Shown one piece after another: positions 5,884 to 5,984 of a stretch of 5,984 nt of DNA (position 1 is its first letter; every line of letters begins with the position of its first letter). The notes beneath the pieces were generated by a model. It was not told the origin of the DNA, did no database searches, and was given only the letters and a program-made list of their open reading frames with translations. Made by a program: the position numbers and the translations under genes. This DNA comes from Flavobacterium sp. (lineage in GTDB: Bacteria; Bacteroidota; Bacteroidia; Flavobacteriales; Flavobacteriaceae), in assembly GCA_003449615.1 (NCBI GenBank), contig DMHA01000387.1:27603-33586 (forward strand), given 5' to 3'.

Positions 5884-5973
5884 CCCACGGTTGATCCCGA
5901 AAGCTTTCGGGAGTGGGCAATGATGAAGAAGGTAACCTGTCAAAGACCATAACCAACTGTTTCAACCGTTGGG
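5884..5973. repeat. Nested inverted-repeat element (possible dispersed palindromic repeat or structured RNA)
   Basis: CCCACGGTTGA (5884-5894) is complementary to TCAACCGTTGGG (5962-5973) with one bulged base. The stem encloses the perfect palindrome at 5895-5912, an AGGT-A-ACCT palindrome (5930-5938), and a 9-bp imperfect hairpin CCAACTGTT (5953-5961)/AACCGTTGG (5964-5972) that competes with the outer stem. GC content is well above the flanks. The layout suggests a REP/MITE-like intergenic element or a folded RNA; no family is recognised. Further palindromy (ACTTT-A-AAAGT, 5974-5984) runs to the window edge, so the element may continue. Confidence 0.5.
5895..5912. repeat. Perfect 18-bp palindrome TCCCGAAAGCTTTCGGGA
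   Basis: The two 9-nt arms are exact reverse complements with no loop. As RNA it would fold as a hairpin with about 7 bp and a short AGCT-region loop. CCCAC (5884-5888) and GTGGG (5913-5917) also complement each other just outside, with six unpaired bases on the left side. No U-tract follows, so it is not a standard intrinsic terminator on the plus strand; on the minus strand it is followed by ATCAACCG, likewise no T-run. GC-rich palindromes of this kind recur between genes in flavobacterial genomes as far as I recall. Confidence 0.85.
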
Positions 5974-5984
5974 ACTTTAAAAGT

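Noticed and set aside
5827..5952. 41-codon ORF on the plus strand starting MTNRIYQKK
   Set aside because: It reads straight through the 18-bp palindrome (giving DPESFREW), has no recognisable sequence or promoter, and such lengths arise by chance.
5895..5984. Open frame running to the window end (GNDEEGNLSKTIT...)
   Set aside because: A stop lies directly upstream (5892-5894), the only start is a GTG at 5913, and the residues are not recognised; the palindromes explain the stretch better.

Overview
The window looks like a piece of a low-GC Bacteroidota chromosome, most likely a Flavobacterium or close relative. The support is: the RecJ sequence reads as a typical flavobacterial RecJ; the two best promoter candidates carry the Bacteroidota -7 element TAnnTTTG; genes start behind A-rich leaders without Shine-Dalgarno sequences; and non-coding DNA is very AT-rich. 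The genus is inferred from familiarity with these proteins, not from a database search.

Left part (1-2592) is an accessory, defence/addiction-like patch. It opens with the 3' end of an HNH endonuclease gene (1-336, +). On the minus strand follows a two-gene operon, an MqsR-like toxin (1755-1405) and, 21 nt downstream, a protein joining an MqsA-like N-terminus, an HTH and a C-terminal SocA/Panacea domain (1383-376). Beyond its promoter lies a decayed fragment (about 1870-2049, +) that repeats the start of the HNH segment at the window edge at about 87% DNA identity, but with two frameshifts and a stop. Directly behind this relic a second toxin-antitoxin module starts on the plus strand: a 54-aa putative antitoxin (2117-2281) overlapping a ParE/RelE-type toxin (2257-2592). 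The two modules are divergent and flank the relic. Their promoters have the same geometry (22 nt from -7 box to ATG).

Right part (2632-5600) is core-like: recJ, the single-strand exonuclease gene, followed by an MFS_3-type transporter gene, both on the minus strand and joined with a 5-nt gap (or a 4-nt overlap if a GTG start is used). The transporter converges on the ParE/RelE-type toxin gene.

The last 384 bases (5601-5984) hold no convincing gene. They contain a 7/10-nt alternating tandem repeat against the recJ start codon, and a cluster of palindromes (5884-5984) including a perfect 18-bp palindrome enclosed by a longer inverted repeat that looks like a dispersed intergenic element or part of a structured RNA.

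The best candidate for a less-described system is the MqsR-like toxin with its MqsA-HTH-Panacea partner: the antitoxin N-terminus keeps the MqsA layout but has lost most zinc-ligand cysteines, and the toxin lacks several residues considered catalytic in E. coli MqsR.
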